Assembly: GCA_938030665.1 (NCBI GenBank)
Contig: CALHHY010000115.1
Coordinates: 1 to 64,000 of the forward strand
Reading direction: 5' to 3'
DNA length: 64,000 nt
Origin: an uncultured Litoreibacter sp.
Lineage (GTDB): Bacteria > Pseudomonadota > Alphaproteobacteria > Rhodobacterales > Rhodobacteraceae
This document shows positions 8,957 through 18,810 of this stretch, in pieces. The notes below the pieces were generated by a model. That model ran no database searches, was not told the DNA's origin, and saw only the letters and a list, made by a program, of their open reading frames with translations. The position numbers were made by a program, and so were the translations under genes. Position 1 is the first letter of the stretch. Each line of letters opens with the position of its first letter.

Positions 8957-10903
8957 ATGACCAAAAAACTGGTTTTGTGCGATTGTCTGGGCAGCCAGAA
9001 GCCTAACGCGACCTCGATATCGCAAGGCAGCGGGCTGCGCTGTTCCAAGGTCTACACAAGCCTCTGCCAGGACCAGTTGGGCGAAGCCGCGAAGGAATTG
9101 GCAGACGAGGACACAATTGTCGCCTGCCAGCAGGAACGCGCGGTTTTCGAGGAACTGGCAGCCGAGCTTGAGCTACCCGTTCCCGGCTTTGTCGATCTGC
9201 GCGACCGCGCGGGCTGGGGCGAGGGTGACTCGGCGCCAAAGATGGCAGCTCTTGCGGCAGAGGCCGCGCTGACCTTACCGGCTGGCAAATCCATCGACGT
9301 GATCTCCGAAGGGACCTGCCTTATCCTTGGCGGGTCGGCGGCGTTAGCAGCCGCGGCTGATCTTAGCGGCACGCTTGCGGTGACGGTTCTGATCGCCGAT
9401 GCAACCGAGATGCCAGTAGATCGGCGTTTTGACGTCGTGGTGGGGCAATTACGTCAGGGGCGCGGCGCTTTGGGCGGGTTTTCCGTCAGCTTCGACCGCC
9501 TGCAAGAGGTCATCCCCGGCGGCCGTGGCGCAGTGCAGCTGACCGCCCCGCAGGACGGCGCGCAGTCGGAATGCGATATCATCGTGGATCTGACCGGTAA
9601 CCCGCCGCTATTCCCCGCCCATGAGAAGCGCGAAGGATACCTGCGGGCCGACCCCGCCCATCCGCCAAGTGTCGCGCGGGTCCTGATGGAGGCCGCGCAG
9701 CTGATCGGGACCTTCGAACAGCCGCTTTATGTCTCGCTCGAACCCTCACTTTGCGCCCATAGCCGCGCTGAAAAGAAGGCCTGCACCAATTGCCTTGATC
9801 TGTGCCCCACCGGCGCGATTACGTCAGCCGGGGAGCATGTGGCGATTGATCCGCTGATCTGTGCGGGCTGCGGCGCGTGCTCTGCTGCCTGCCCCTCCGG
9901 CGCCATCCGCTACGACGCGCCGCCCGTGGACGCGGTGTTCAGAAGGCTCGCAACATTGGCCAGCACCTTTCGAAGCGCGGGCGGCGCCATGCCGCGGCTT
10001 CTTGTGCACGACCTCGCACACGGGCGGGAGATGATCAGCCTTGCCGCCCGCTTCGGGCGCGGCCTGCCGTCCGATGTAGTCCCGTTCGAGCTGGAAGCGC
10101 TGGCAAGTTTCGGCCATGCGGAGATGCTGGCAGCTTTGGGCAGCGGGTTCGGCAATGTCGATATCCTGCTTTCACCCAAAAGTGACCGCGCCCCGATTGA
10201 GGTTCAAGCCACCCTCGCCCGCGCGATCAGTGGGGCCGACAATGTGGCGCTGATCGACCCGGTTGATCCTGAGGCCTTGTCCGACCTACTTTACGCGGCG
10301 TCGCCAATTTCAGGCGAAACAGACCCTGTTCTACCGCTTGGTACGCGCCGGCAGGTCACCCGGCTCGCGGCCAAGGCCCTGCAACCCGACGCGAAGACGC
10401 TGCCCCTGCCCGACGGCGCGCCCTACGGGGCTGTGCTTGTGAACACGGATGCCTGTACGCTTTGCCTGTCTTGCGTGTCGCTCTGCCCCTCCGGCGCGCT
10501 TGGCGACAGCCCAGACCTGCCTCAACTGCGCTTTCAGGAGGATGCCTGCCTGCAATGCGGCCTTTGCGCCAATATCTGCCCGGAGGCCGCGATCACCTTG
10601 CAGCCGCAGCTTAACCTGACGGATACCGCGCTGAACCAGGTGGTGCTGCATGAGGAAGAACCGTTCCCATGCGTCGAATGCGGCGCGCTGTTCGGGGTCA
10701 AATCAACGGTCGAGCGGATCACCGAAAAACTGGCTGGAAATCACGCCATGTATGACCGGCCCGAGGCGCTGCGTATGATCCAGATGTGCGACAATTGCCG
10801 GGTGCAGGCGCAGTTTCATGCCGATGACAGCCCGTTCAAGGGCGCGGAGCGGCCCAGGACCCGCACGACTGATGACTACCTGTCAAAGCGGCGCGATCAC
10901 TGA
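8957..10903 (+). CDS. 4Fe-4S dicluster ferredoxin-type protein of FDH locus
   Basis: 648 aa with CTNCLDLCPTGAI, CAGCGACSAACPSGAI, CTLCLSCVSLCPSGAL, CLQCGLCANICPEAAI. Confidence 0.88.
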   Translation: MTKKLVLCDCLGSQKPNATSISQGSGLRCSKVYTSLCQDQLGEAAKELADEDTIVACQQERAVFEELAAELELPVPGFVDLRDRAGWGEGDSAPKMAALAAEAALTLPAGKSIDVISEGTCLILGGSAALAAAADLSGTLAVTVLIADATEMPVDRRFDVVVGQLRQGRGALGGFSVSFDRLQEVIPGGRGAVQLTAPQDGAQSECDIIVDLTGNPPLFPAHEKREGYLRADPAHPPSVARVLMEAAQLIGTFEQPLYVSLEPSLCAHSRAEKKACTNCLDLCPTGAITSAGEHVAIDPLICAGCGACSAACPSGAIRYDAPPVDAVFRRLATLASTFRSAGGAMPRLLVHDLAHGREMISLAARFGRGLPSDVVPFELEALASFGHAEMLAALGSGFGNVDILLSPKSDRAPIEVQATLARAISGADNVALIDPVDPEALSDLLYAASPISGETDPVLPLGTRRQVTRLAAKALQPDAKTLPLPDGAPYGAVLVNTDACTLCLSCVSLCPSGALGDSPDLPQLRFQEDACLQCGLCANICPEAAITLQPQLNLTDTALNQVVLHEEEPFPCVECGALFGVKSTVERITEKLAGNHAMYDRPEALRMIQMCDNCRVQAQFHADDSPFKGAERPRTRTTDDYLSKRRDH

Positions 10904-11628
10904 ACCTGAATAGGCGCGCCCAGATCTGCGGGCGCGATAGAGCCTACATAGGCGGTAATCGCCTCGATCTCTTCCAGCGTGACCTCTATTGGGGCAATGG
11001 GTGAGGGCAGGTGATCGGGAAAAGGGTCCGTCACTTCCGCCACTTGGGTGAAGGCAGGATGCGGGCGCAGCAGGAAGAAGGTCTCGAACCGTTCCTGCCA
11101 ATCAGGAAAGCTGCGCATCAGCGCAAAGGAGGGGGAGGAGCCGATGGCGTTCATCCGGTTCGTCTCGTTGATCACATGGCAGCGGCCGCATTGCGCGAGG
11201 CTCAGCTTTTCGCCCAGCTTGGCGTCGCCCGACAGGCTCGCGACCGTGGCCTGCACCTGCGCCGTCACGTCAGCGCTGAATACGGCCCCTTCGGCTGGAC
11301 GAAACTGCTCAATGGTGCCCTTGCCCACGTCAGACAGCAACCAATCCAGAAACGCGTCCGTATGCGGCCCGTCTGTCTTGCTGAAATGCCAGACCTCATC
11401 GCCGCGGCTGAACACGGGCACGCCATCCGCCCCGAAGCGTGCCTGCGTCGCGCCCTCGGTCACGGTGATCCTGATCCCTGTTTTCAGCGAGAAGCGGGGC
11501 AGCAGGTGCTTCAAAATGCCCGTTTGGGTGAGGGCGTCCGGGGCGTGCAGGTCGAAGGATTTTTCCTGCGCGCCGGCAGCGCCTGCAAAAACAGCCAGAA
11601 TGGCAATCACAGATTTGAGCATTCGCAC
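10897..11628 (-). CDS. c-type cytochrome, periplasmic
   Basis: Signal peptide (MRMLKSVIAILAVFAGAAGAQ) and one CGRCH heme-binding motif. Confidence 0.75.
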   Translation of the reverse strand: MRMLKSVIAILAVFAGAAGAQEKSFDLHAPDALTQTGILKHLLPRFSLKTGIRITVTEGATQARFGADGVPVFSRGDEVWHFSKTDGPHTDAFLDWLLSDVGKGTIEQFRPAEGAVFSADVTAQVQATVASLSGDAKLGEKLSLAQCGRCHVINETNRMNAIGSSPSFALMRSFPDWQERFETFFLLRPHPAFTQVAEVTDPFPDHLPSPIAPIEVTLEEIEAITAYVGSIAPADLGAPIQVQ

Positions 11629-11715
11629 GCGCCTCCCAAGCGCTAGGTTGCAAGTCAGCCTAGGGTCGCTAGGGTCAATGCGTCAACATCAAGCAATCCG
11701 GGGGAGGATCGGGCC

Positions 11716-11907
11716 ATGAGCGACGATTTCAACATGTCGATGCGCAAATTTCTCAAGCAGGTGGGCGTCACCTCGCAACAAGCCATTGAAGAGGCGATGC
11801 GGAACACGGCGGATACCGCTGGAAAAAGCTTTGAGGCCAAGATTGTGCTGACCGTGGACGGGCTTGACCTCGAACACACCGTCACCGGCCAGATACAGGG
11901 CGACTGA
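11716..11907 (+). CDS. DUF6494-like small protein
   Basis: 63 aa, MSDDFNMSMRKFLKQVGVTSQQAIEEAMR; abuts the Mrp gene. Confidence 0.65.
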   Translation: MSDDFNMSMRKFLKQVGVTSQQAIEEAMRNTADTAGKSFEAKIVLTVDGLDLEHTVTGQIQGD

Positions 11908-12959
11908 TGGCACTGTCCCGTGACGCCGTTCTGGAGGCGTTGAAAACCATCGCCGCACCCGGGGGCGAGAATATCGTGGAGGCCGGGCTTGTCCGCGCGC
12001 TGGACGTAACCGACGGGGCTGTGCGCTTTGTGATGGAGGTCTCTGCGCCTGAACCCTACCTGCCGATCAAGGCGGAGGCGGAAGAAAAGCTGGCGGGCCT
12101 TGGCGCCGGCCCCGTCTCCATCGTGATGACGGCGCATAGCAAACCCACGCCGCCGCCCGATCTGAAGCCGCGCGCGGCAGCCCCCTCCGGGCCGGAGCCG
12201 ATACCCGGCGTTGACCGCATCATCGCCGTGGCCTCCGGCAAAGGGGGCGTTGGCAAGTCCACCGTGGCCTCCAACCTCGCCTGTGCGCTGGCGGCAGAAG
12301 GGCGGCGCGTGGGGATGCTGGACGCCGATGTGTATGGGCCCTCGCAGCCGCGCATGCTGGGAGTCTCCGGCAGGCCGCAAAGCCCTGACGGCAAGCTGAT
12401 CCTGCCGATGCGCAATTTCGGGGTCACGATGATGTCCATCGGGCTGATGACGAACGAGGATCAGGCCGTGGTCTGGCGCGGGCCGATGCTGATGGGCGCG
12501 TTGCAGCAGATGATGATGCAGGTGCAATGGGGCGCGTTGGACGTGCTGATCGTGGACCTGCCCCCTGGTACCGGCGATGTCCAGATGACGCTTGCGCAAA
12601 AAGCGCGGCTTGATGGGGCCATAATAGTGTCTACACCGCAGGATGTGGCGCTTCTGGACGCGCGTAAAGGCATCGACATGTTCAATCAGATGGGCACGCC
12701 GATTCTGGGCATGATCGAGAATATGAGCACTCACATATGCTCCAATTGCGGGCATGAAGAGCATGTGTTCGGTCATGGCGGCGTCGTATCAGAGGCAGAG
12801 AAACTGGGCGTGCCGTTATTGGCAGAAATCCCGCTGCATCTTGACATCCGAATGGCCGCAGATGGGGGCGCCCCGATTGTCGTCTCCAAACCCGACAGCA
12901 CGCAGGCAGCGGGGTTCAGAACTGTTGCCAAGGCCCTGATCGACGCCGGCCACGCATGA
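11907..12959 (+). CDS. Mrp/NBP35 (ApbC) family Fe-S carrier ATPase
   Basis: Deviant Walker A SGKGGVGKSTVASNLA, LIVDLPPGTGD, CSNCGHEEHVFG. Confidence 0.92.
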   Translation: MALSRDAVLEALKTIAAPGGENIVEAGLVRALDVTDGAVRFVMEVSAPEPYLPIKAEAEEKLAGLGAGPVSIVMTAHSKPTPPPDLKPRAAAPSGPEPIPGVDRIIAVASGKGGVGKSTVASNLACALAAEGRRVGMLDADVYGPSQPRMLGVSGRPQSPDGKLILPMRNFGVTMMSIGLMTNEDQAVVWRGPMLMGALQQMMMQVQWGALDVLIVDLPPGTGDVQMTLAQKARLDGAIIVSTPQDVALLDARKGIDMFNQMGTPILGMIENMSTHICSNCGHEEHVFGHGGVVSEAEKLGVPLLAEIPLHLDIRMAADGGAPIVVSKPDSTQAAGFRTVAKALIDAGHA

Positions 12960-13660
12960 CCGACCTGTGCTTTCCACCTCTGTTCACGGGCCATGCGGTC
13001 CCAAGTGGCACCGCCCCCTTTGAAGCCGCGAAGGCGGAAGCGGTGCGGGGATGTGATGCGGGTTTGGTCACCTATGATCTGGGCGCGGACAGCTTGCGCG
13101 CGGCCATCGTCTTTGCCCCAGAGGTGCCCTTGGCTGAAGCGATGGCGATGCTGCCGCTCTGCGGTGTCGGCTTTCAGAACGCCCTTGGGGCATTGGCCCC
13201 GCCTGAGGTCGCGGTGCATCTGGACTGGGACGGCGGGATCAGGCTGAACGGGGCCGTCTGCGGCGGGTTTGCGGTCGCATCCTCCGACATAGACCCTAAT
13301 CATATTCCTGACTGGCTTGTCGTGGGCCTCAGCCTGACCTTGTGGCCCCGCAGCGACGATCCCGGCGAGACGCCTGATGAAACTGCGCTTTACGCAGAGG
13401 GTTGCGGGGACGTGGACCCGGCGCAGCTGCTGGAAGCATGGGTTCGCCATACGCTGGCCCAGATCAATATCTGGTCCGATGACGGCGTGGCCCCTTTGCA
13501 CAAGGAATGGTCCGGTATCGCGCATGGCATCGGAGACCCGATTTCGATCGCGGGCCAGACAGGCGATTTCATCGGCGTGGACGAACGGTTCGGCATGCTG
13601 CTGCGCGACGCCAACAACACGCATCTCATACCCCTCACCCAATTGCTGGAGCCCGCCTGA
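12956..13660 (+). CDS. Biotin/lipoate-protein ligase-like family protein
   Basis: LPPLFTGHAVPSGTAPFEAA...LDWDGGIRLNGAVCGG; resembles BPL/LplA-like proteins of FDH loci. Confidence 0.65.
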   Translation: MTDLCFPPLFTGHAVPSGTAPFEAAKAEAVRGCDAGLVTYDLGADSLRAAIVFAPEVPLAEAMAMLPLCGVGFQNALGALAPPEVAVHLDWDGGIRLNGAVCGGFAVASSDIDPNHIPDWLVVGLSLTLWPRSDDPGETPDETALYAEGCGDVDPAQLLEAWVRHTLAQINIWSDDGVAPLHKEWSGIAHGIGDPISIAGQTGDFIGVDERFGMLLRDANNTHLIPLTQLLEPA

Positions 13661-13661
13661 C

Positions 13662-14150
13662 ATGAAGCTCGCCCGTGCCATCCATTTCGACGAAAGCGAT
13701 ATGAACGTCTACCATGCGCCCGCGCGCACCGGCGAGTGGTGCGTCTCCGGCGGGTTCGAATTCTCCAACTGGTCGGAAGGGGATTTGGCCGGCAAAGCCA
13801 AGCAGGCGTTCTCCAACGGCTGGCTTGGGGTGGAGACCTTCGGGCGGGTGACTTTCGTCGCGGTAACCCAAGCAGAGCCGCAGGAATATCAGGCTCTGTT
13901 ACAGGCCCTTGCGGCGCATTTCGTCGCCGTCTACGGCGCGCCATCGCTCGACGCGGCCCTGCCAGTGGCGGAAGAAGAGCTGCAACAGATGGCCGAACTT
14001 TGCGCGGAGCATGACCCCAACACCGTCATCACCGTGGCGCGTGAACTCACAGAGGCCGGGGTGAAGGAAAGCTACCGCGTGATCAAGCAGCAGGAGGCGA
14101 GCCTAGATCAGTTCGCGATCCACGGCTCGCTGGATGAGGACCCGAACTAG
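13662..14150 (+). CDS. DUF6505-like protein
   Basis: Internal ATG of supplied ORF 13377-14150: MKLARAIHFDESDMNVYHAPARTGEWCVSGGFEF; starts right after the upstream stop. Confidence 0.65.
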   Translation: MKLARAIHFDESDMNVYHAPARTGEWCVSGGFEFSNWSEGDLAGKAKQAFSNGWLGVETFGRVTFVAVTQAEPQEYQALLQALAAHFVAVYGAPSLDAALPVAEEELQQMAELCAEHDPNTVITVARELTEAGVKESYRVIKQQEASLDQFAIHGSLDEDPN

Positions 14151-14161
14151 CACTGACGCGC

Positions 14162-17100
14162 CTAAGGCATCGGCCCGTTTCTTGCCCGATTCAGAAGGCG
14201 ACCGATCCAGACAACGAGTACCAGCAGCGTGAAGGCGCCCAGCAAGACAGGTGCGACTTTGGCGTCACTGTCGCAGAATGTCAGGACCAATAGCAGCAGG
14301 AACAGCGTCAGATTGATCAGACGGACCGTGCCCACCATCAAGACCCGAAAAGCCAGTTTCTCGGCATTGCCGCTGTAGTAGGAGCGCCAGGTCAGAACCG
14401 CCATGGCAGCGAAAAGCCCCATGCCGATAAGGGACAGATAGGCACGCTGTGGACAGGCCACTGTGCAAAGGTCCCGAAAGGCGGTTTCGAAACTGCCAAA
14501 CAGTTCCGGCAACCGATTCTGATCAAACAGGCCGTGTATGATCTTGGCGAGTTCTGCTGTTTCCGGGCCGTCCACCAGGGGGAGCGGCCAGAACCCGATC
14601 CCCGCGAAATTATCCCGGAAATAGATGGCGTCATCTTCAAACTGACCGAACGTGTCCCTTTGTGCCGCCAGCCTCTTGGGCTTTACGGTCGGTTGCACGT
14701 TTTTATGGCCACCGGGGGGCAGCACCGGGATGATCGAATGCAGGACATTGCTGCGCTCGTCGCCCTGAAACAGTCCCTGTTCCATACGAAAACGCAGGCC
14801 CTTCTTGTTGTCGGACGTCTTGCGTTCCAGGAAAAACAGGATGCGGCTGATCATCTTCAGCGTGTCACGTTCCGTCTCAACTGACTTGGCCGGGATCGGG
14901 ATGCCGCGATTGTCGCGTGCCTGCTCCTGCACAATAATGGTGCGGGTGATCAGCAGGTCATAGAGCTCGTCAAACAGGCCGGTTTCAAGATCATCGGCAA
15001 CCCGTGCAAAATCGAAGGCCACGTTTATGTCCAGCCGCTCGCGGTTGGGCAGGGCGGCATGCACCTCCTTGATGATGTTGATCATCTGATCCATCTCGGC
15101 CGGGGTCATCTTGTTGGGCTCATAGCCGTGAAAGATCAGGGTCAACCCATCCGGTTGGGGTGTGTCAAATATTGTTGGCAGCGCAGCCGCGAAATCCTTC
15201 AGCCGGTAGCTGGGTACTTTGTCAAAGGGGGCCATTTGCACCGATATCTTTGCGATGGCCTGCTCGATGTTGCGGATGCTCCAGTGTTGCCAATTGCGCA
15301 GATCAAAGGCCACATCGACCTTCCCGCGATGGCGATGCGCTTCATTGACGAAACTGCGCTTGGCGGCGGTCCATTGATCCTCGTGCTTCAGGATCACGTC
15401 ACGTTGGCCAGCGGGCGCATCCGGGTCCACGAAGTCAAATTCCAACCCGTAATAGGCAACGCGCCCGGTCAGGCTGAAATCGATCCGGTGCGGCATCGGT
15501 TCTGCGGCGTCCGTTTCCTCCAAAGCAGCGGCACTTTCCACGGTCGGAGCTACCGGCGCAAACCAGAATGGGTAAAAGCTATAGACCTCCGTCTGCTTGT
15601 TGGTGGCCGGGACGCAGCCGCATTTCTCCTTCGCGAAGCCCTCGGTCAGGCGCGGTGCCGCGGACCTCGGGGCCTCCGTCAGGGCCACGTTAACGATCTT
15701 GTTCAGCAGGTAGTCGGATAGGGGGCGGTCGACGGGTTGCAGGTCCGCAGGTGGAACAGTGTCTAAAGCCGCCTGAAACAACCGGAGGGAGGGGTATTGC
15801 ACGCCCGCAACCTCCTTCATCCGCTCAGTCAGTTTGCCGCCCGTTGCGTCGGCCTTCGCCTCGGCGATATAGGGGATGGCAAGGATCGCGCGTCGCAGTT
15901 TGGGCGTCAGGGACCAGCCTCCTTTGGCTGCGGGGACAATCATCTCAAGCTCTTTAGCGACCTTCTGCGCACTCTGCACCTCCGCAATGGGCCGAAGAGT
16001 GGAGCGAACCTGCCCTTTAAGAAGCTCGGGCTTGGTCGCTGGCAGGAAGTTCTCCGCCAAGAGCGCTTCGATGAAGCTGCGGTTCTTCAGGCTTTGTTCC
16101 AGCGACAGGGCCGTGGCGTCGGTCACCCCCGTGGTGGGCGGCGGCGGCGCATCCGGCTGCGGGATCTCCTCAGACAGGGCCGGAGTGTCATTCAACGGCG
16201 CGACTGGTTCGGCTGCAGCGGCCAACAAGTCGGCGGCCTTCTCAATCTCAAGTTCCGCTTCCGCGAGGGTCTGCGCGCTCAGGGCGGTCTGGATTGCAGC
16301 AATCAAACGTTCCTCCGACGGGAAGGCCGCGTCGAGGAATTCTTCGATCACCTCCTTGGCGTCTTGCAGCTCAGGCTCCGCGACCAGGTTGGTCGTCTCC
16401 TCGGCATTCAGCTCAAAGCTCAACCCTAGGTTCTGGGTGTCCAGCACAACGCTGCGAACGGTCGGCAGGATGCAGTCGTCCAGCGTGCCAGAAAGGGTCT
16501 GTTCCAGCTCTGCCCATAGCCTTTCAACCGATCCTAACTCGGCATGTTCTTCGGCAAACGCCATCAGCAGCGGTTCGAGATCGAGGGAGGTTTCGATATT
16601 CGCGATGTCCTCCTCGGTCAGCTCGAAATACGTGGTGCTCGTCTCAGCAATATTTAGTGCGCAGGGATTGGGACTAGCCACCTGAGTGACGGAGGGAGAG
16701 CGATTGCGGAACCGCTTGATGACATCTCGCACGGAGGCCGGCGACCCGGCCATCCCGATCAGTGTCGGAGCGTTCTGGGCAGCAAGCCAAGGACCGAATT
16801 CGGGGTCCGTCAAATTACCAAGCGCGCCGGGGAAGTCCCGCTCTAATGCGCCAAGCGCCTCCAGTGCATCTACGAAATCTGTCGCCCCTCCGGCCATCGG
16901 CAGGACGCGGCACAGTTCGATCGGGCTGACCACATCAAAAGAGGAATAAAGCTGCCGCATCACGGCCTGCGCACTGGCACTTTCCGCCGTAGCCGCTACT
17001 GCCTGAAGGCAGGAAAACGGTGCCGTCTGATCGCCCAAAACCTTCGCCTTCATAAGCGGTGTCGCTGCAAGGCGGATCGGCAGGGCCTGTTGTTGCGGCG

Positions 17101-17479
17101 TAAGTGGGTCCGACAGCGTTGCCTTGAAATCAGATGACAACAAATTCTCGCGCCAGCGGCTGCCAGTCCCCGTCACCAAGGCCAGTTCCCCATAAGTTTC
17201 GGCCAACTTTAGAGTCGACGCTACGCTGGCTTCCCCGTCGCGGCTGATGAATTGGCACAGCCGATCAAGCCCCGCGAGCGTGTAGGCCCCCATCTGCCCA
17301 TCATCCAGCAGTGGGTTTGCATCGTTCAACGCTGTACGAAGCCCGAGCTGCACCGGTGCGACCGGTGCCCGCTGGACCGCCGCATTGTCGGGGTCCAGAA
17401 GATCCGTGCAATTGGCGAAGGCCATCCCCGGCAGCAGCAGGAAGAAAACGGCCAGCAGCGTGTTACGCAATGCAATCAT
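14162..17479 (-). CDS. Large secreted/membrane-anchored CIS-associated protein: signal peptide, PG-binding-like N-terminus, degenerate GH18-like domain, C-terminal TM helices
   Basis: 1105 aa; MIALRNTLLAVFFLLLPGMAFA signal peptide; VYSFYPFWFAP / IDFSLTGRVAYYGLEFDF GH18-like blocks; hydrophobic C-terminal helices; 4-nt overlap with the CIS ATPase. Confidence 0.7.
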   Translation of the reverse strand: MIALRNTLLAVFFLLLPGMAFANCTDLLDPDNAAVQRAPVAPVQLGLRTALNDANPLLDDGQMGAYTLAGLDRLCQFISRDGEASVASTLKLAETYGELALVTGTGSRWRENLLSSDFKATLSDPLTPQQQALPIRLAATPLMKAKVLGDQTAPFSCLQAVAATAESASAQAVMRQLYSSFDVVSPIELCRVLPMAGGATDFVDALEALGALERDFPGALGNLTDPEFGPWLAAQNAPTLIGMAGSPASVRDVIKRFRNRSPSVTQVASPNPCALNIAETSTTYFELTEEDIANIETSLDLEPLLMAFAEEHAELGSVERLWAELEQTLSGTLDDCILPTVRSVVLDTQNLGLSFELNAEETTNLVAEPELQDAKEVIEEFLDAAFPSEERLIAAIQTALSAQTLAEAELEIEKAADLLAAAAEPVAPLNDTPALSEEIPQPDAPPPPTTGVTDATALSLEQSLKNRSFIEALLAENFLPATKPELLKGQVRSTLRPIAEVQSAQKVAKELEMIVPAAKGGWSLTPKLRRAILAIPYIAEAKADATGGKLTERMKEVAGVQYPSLRLFQAALDTVPPADLQPVDRPLSDYLLNKIVNVALTEAPRSAAPRLTEGFAKEKCGCVPATNKQTEVYSFYPFWFAPVAPTVESAAALEETDAAEPMPHRIDFSLTGRVAYYGLEFDFVDPDAPAGQRDVILKHEDQWTAAKRSFVNEAHRHRGKVDVAFDLRNWQHWSIRNIEQAIAKISVQMAPFDKVPSYRLKDFAAALPTIFDTPQPDGLTLIFHGYEPNKMTPAEMDQMINIIKEVHAALPNRERLDINVAFDFARVADDLETGLFDELYDLLITRTIIVQEQARDNRGIPIPAKSVETERDTLKMISRILFFLERKTSDNKKGLRFRMEQGLFQGDERSNVLHSIIPVLPPGGHKNVQPTVKPKRLAAQRDTFGQFEDDAIYFRDNFAGIGFWPLPLVDGPETAELAKIIHGLFDQNRLPELFGSFETAFRDLCTVACPQRAYLSLIGMGLFAAMAVLTWRSYYSGNAEKLAFRVLMVGTVRLINLTLFLLLLVLTFCDSDAKVAPVLLGAFTLLVLVVWIGRLLNRARNGPMP

Positions 17480-18810
17480 GACGTTCGTCCTTCCTTTCGC
17501 ATTTCATTCTGGATCGCCTCCTTGAAATCTGCGGCCGCTAAGACCTCGCTTTCGCGTCGCAGGGCGGTGATCGCTGCATGGCGGACAACGTTGGAGATCG
17601 CGCCGCCGGTCAGCTCATGCGCGCGGGCTAGGCCGTTGATATCGACATCCGGCCCCACGGGAAGACCCTGCATAATGCCTTGCCAGATACGCCTGCGCGC
17701 AGCTTCATCAGGTCGGGTGAAGCCCAAGGCCATCTGAAACCTGCGAAAAAACGCGTCATCAATGTTGGACCGCAGGTTGGTGGCGAGGATCACCAGACTT
17801 TCGCAATCCTCGATGCGTTGCAGAAGGTAGGAAACCTCCTGATTGGCATAGCGGTCATTGGACGAACTCGTCGCAGTCCGTGCGCCGAACAAAGCGTCGG
17901 CTTCGTCAAAAAACAGAATCCACTCCCGTTCAGCTGCCATGTCAAAGACAAGGCCCAGGTTCTTCTCCGTCTCGCCGATATATTTGGAGACCACCATCGA
18001 CAGATCAATGCGGTAGACATCAAGCCCGGTTTGCTTGCCCAAAAGCGTGGCCGTCAGCGTCTTTCCAGTTCCGGGCGGGCCATAAAAAAGCGCCTTGAAC
18101 CCGCCCCCGAATTGGCGTTCCAGGTTCCAGTCCTTCAGGATCTTGTCTCTGTGGGTCAACCATGAGGTAATGCTGCCAAGCTGATGCAGCAGGGGCGCGG
18201 ACAGGACGAGGTCAGCCCAGTCAAGCTTGGTCGTCAGCCGCTTGGCCGGAAAACTGGGGGAGAAATCAGGCTTTGGCGCGACGCCATTGCACAATGTGAT
18301 CACACGATGCATCGCGAGATCAAGAAGGGTGCTCGGCGTGGCATTGTTACCCTCCAGCCCATTCAGTTGAAGCCCAAGGAACCGCCGCAACGGATGATCG
18401 GGGTCGAGCAATCGCATCGCCGCGATGCGGGACTGGGTTTGGGTGCCGGCGACAAGAAACAACGCCGTCTCTGTCGTTGGCTGAAAGCCGTACGGCCCTT
18501 GATGGCCACCGAATTGGGAGAACACACGATCAATCGCGGAGTTCTTGACGTAAAATGGGTCTAACACTGCCGAATTGACGTGTGGTGCCAAGGCCAACGC
18601 TTGAACCAGCCGGGCCTCAACGTCCAGCGCGTATGTTTTGATCGACGCGCCAAGTGCGGTATCGATTCCGTGCATCGGTACGGGTGGCAAAGCGAGCGCA
18701 TCGGTTTCACCCGCAAAGAAATGCGTCAGGCGCGCCTCGATCACTGCGCCAAGCCATTCCAGCTCTGCCGCGACCGCCGAGGCGTTGAGAGTATGGGCCG
18801 CATCAGTCAT
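17476..18810 (-). CDS. AAA+ ATPase of contractile injection system (Afp15-like)
   Basis: Walker A YGPPGTGKT, Walker B ILFFDEADALFG, NDRYANQEVSYLLQRIE; start chosen at MTDAAHTLN. Confidence 0.9.
   Translation of the reverse strand: MTDAAHTLNASAVAAELEWLGAVIEARLTHFFAGETDALALPPVPMHGIDTALGASIKTYALDVEARLVQALALAPHVNSAVLDPFYVKNSAIDRVFSQFGGHQGPYGFQPTTETALFLVAGTQTQSRIAAMRLLDPDHPLRRFLGLQLNGLEGNNATPSTLLDLAMHRVITLCNGVAPKPDFSPSFPAKRLTTKLDWADLVLSAPLLHQLGSITSWLTHRDKILKDWNLERQFGGGFKALFYGPPGTGKTLTATLLGKQTGLDVYRIDLSMVVSKYIGETEKNLGLVFDMAAEREWILFFDEADALFGARTATSSSNDRYANQEVSYLLQRIEDCESLVILATNLRSNIDDAFFRRFQMALGFTRPDEAARRRIWQGIMQGLPVGPDVDINGLARAHELTGGAISNVVRHAAITALRRESEVLAAADFKEAIQNEMRKEGRTS

Noticed and set aside
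11655-12776. 373-aa minus-strand ORF (and 12773-13681 minus)
   Set aside because: Antisense to Mrp and ligase-like genes, His/Arg-rich composition typical of shadow frames.
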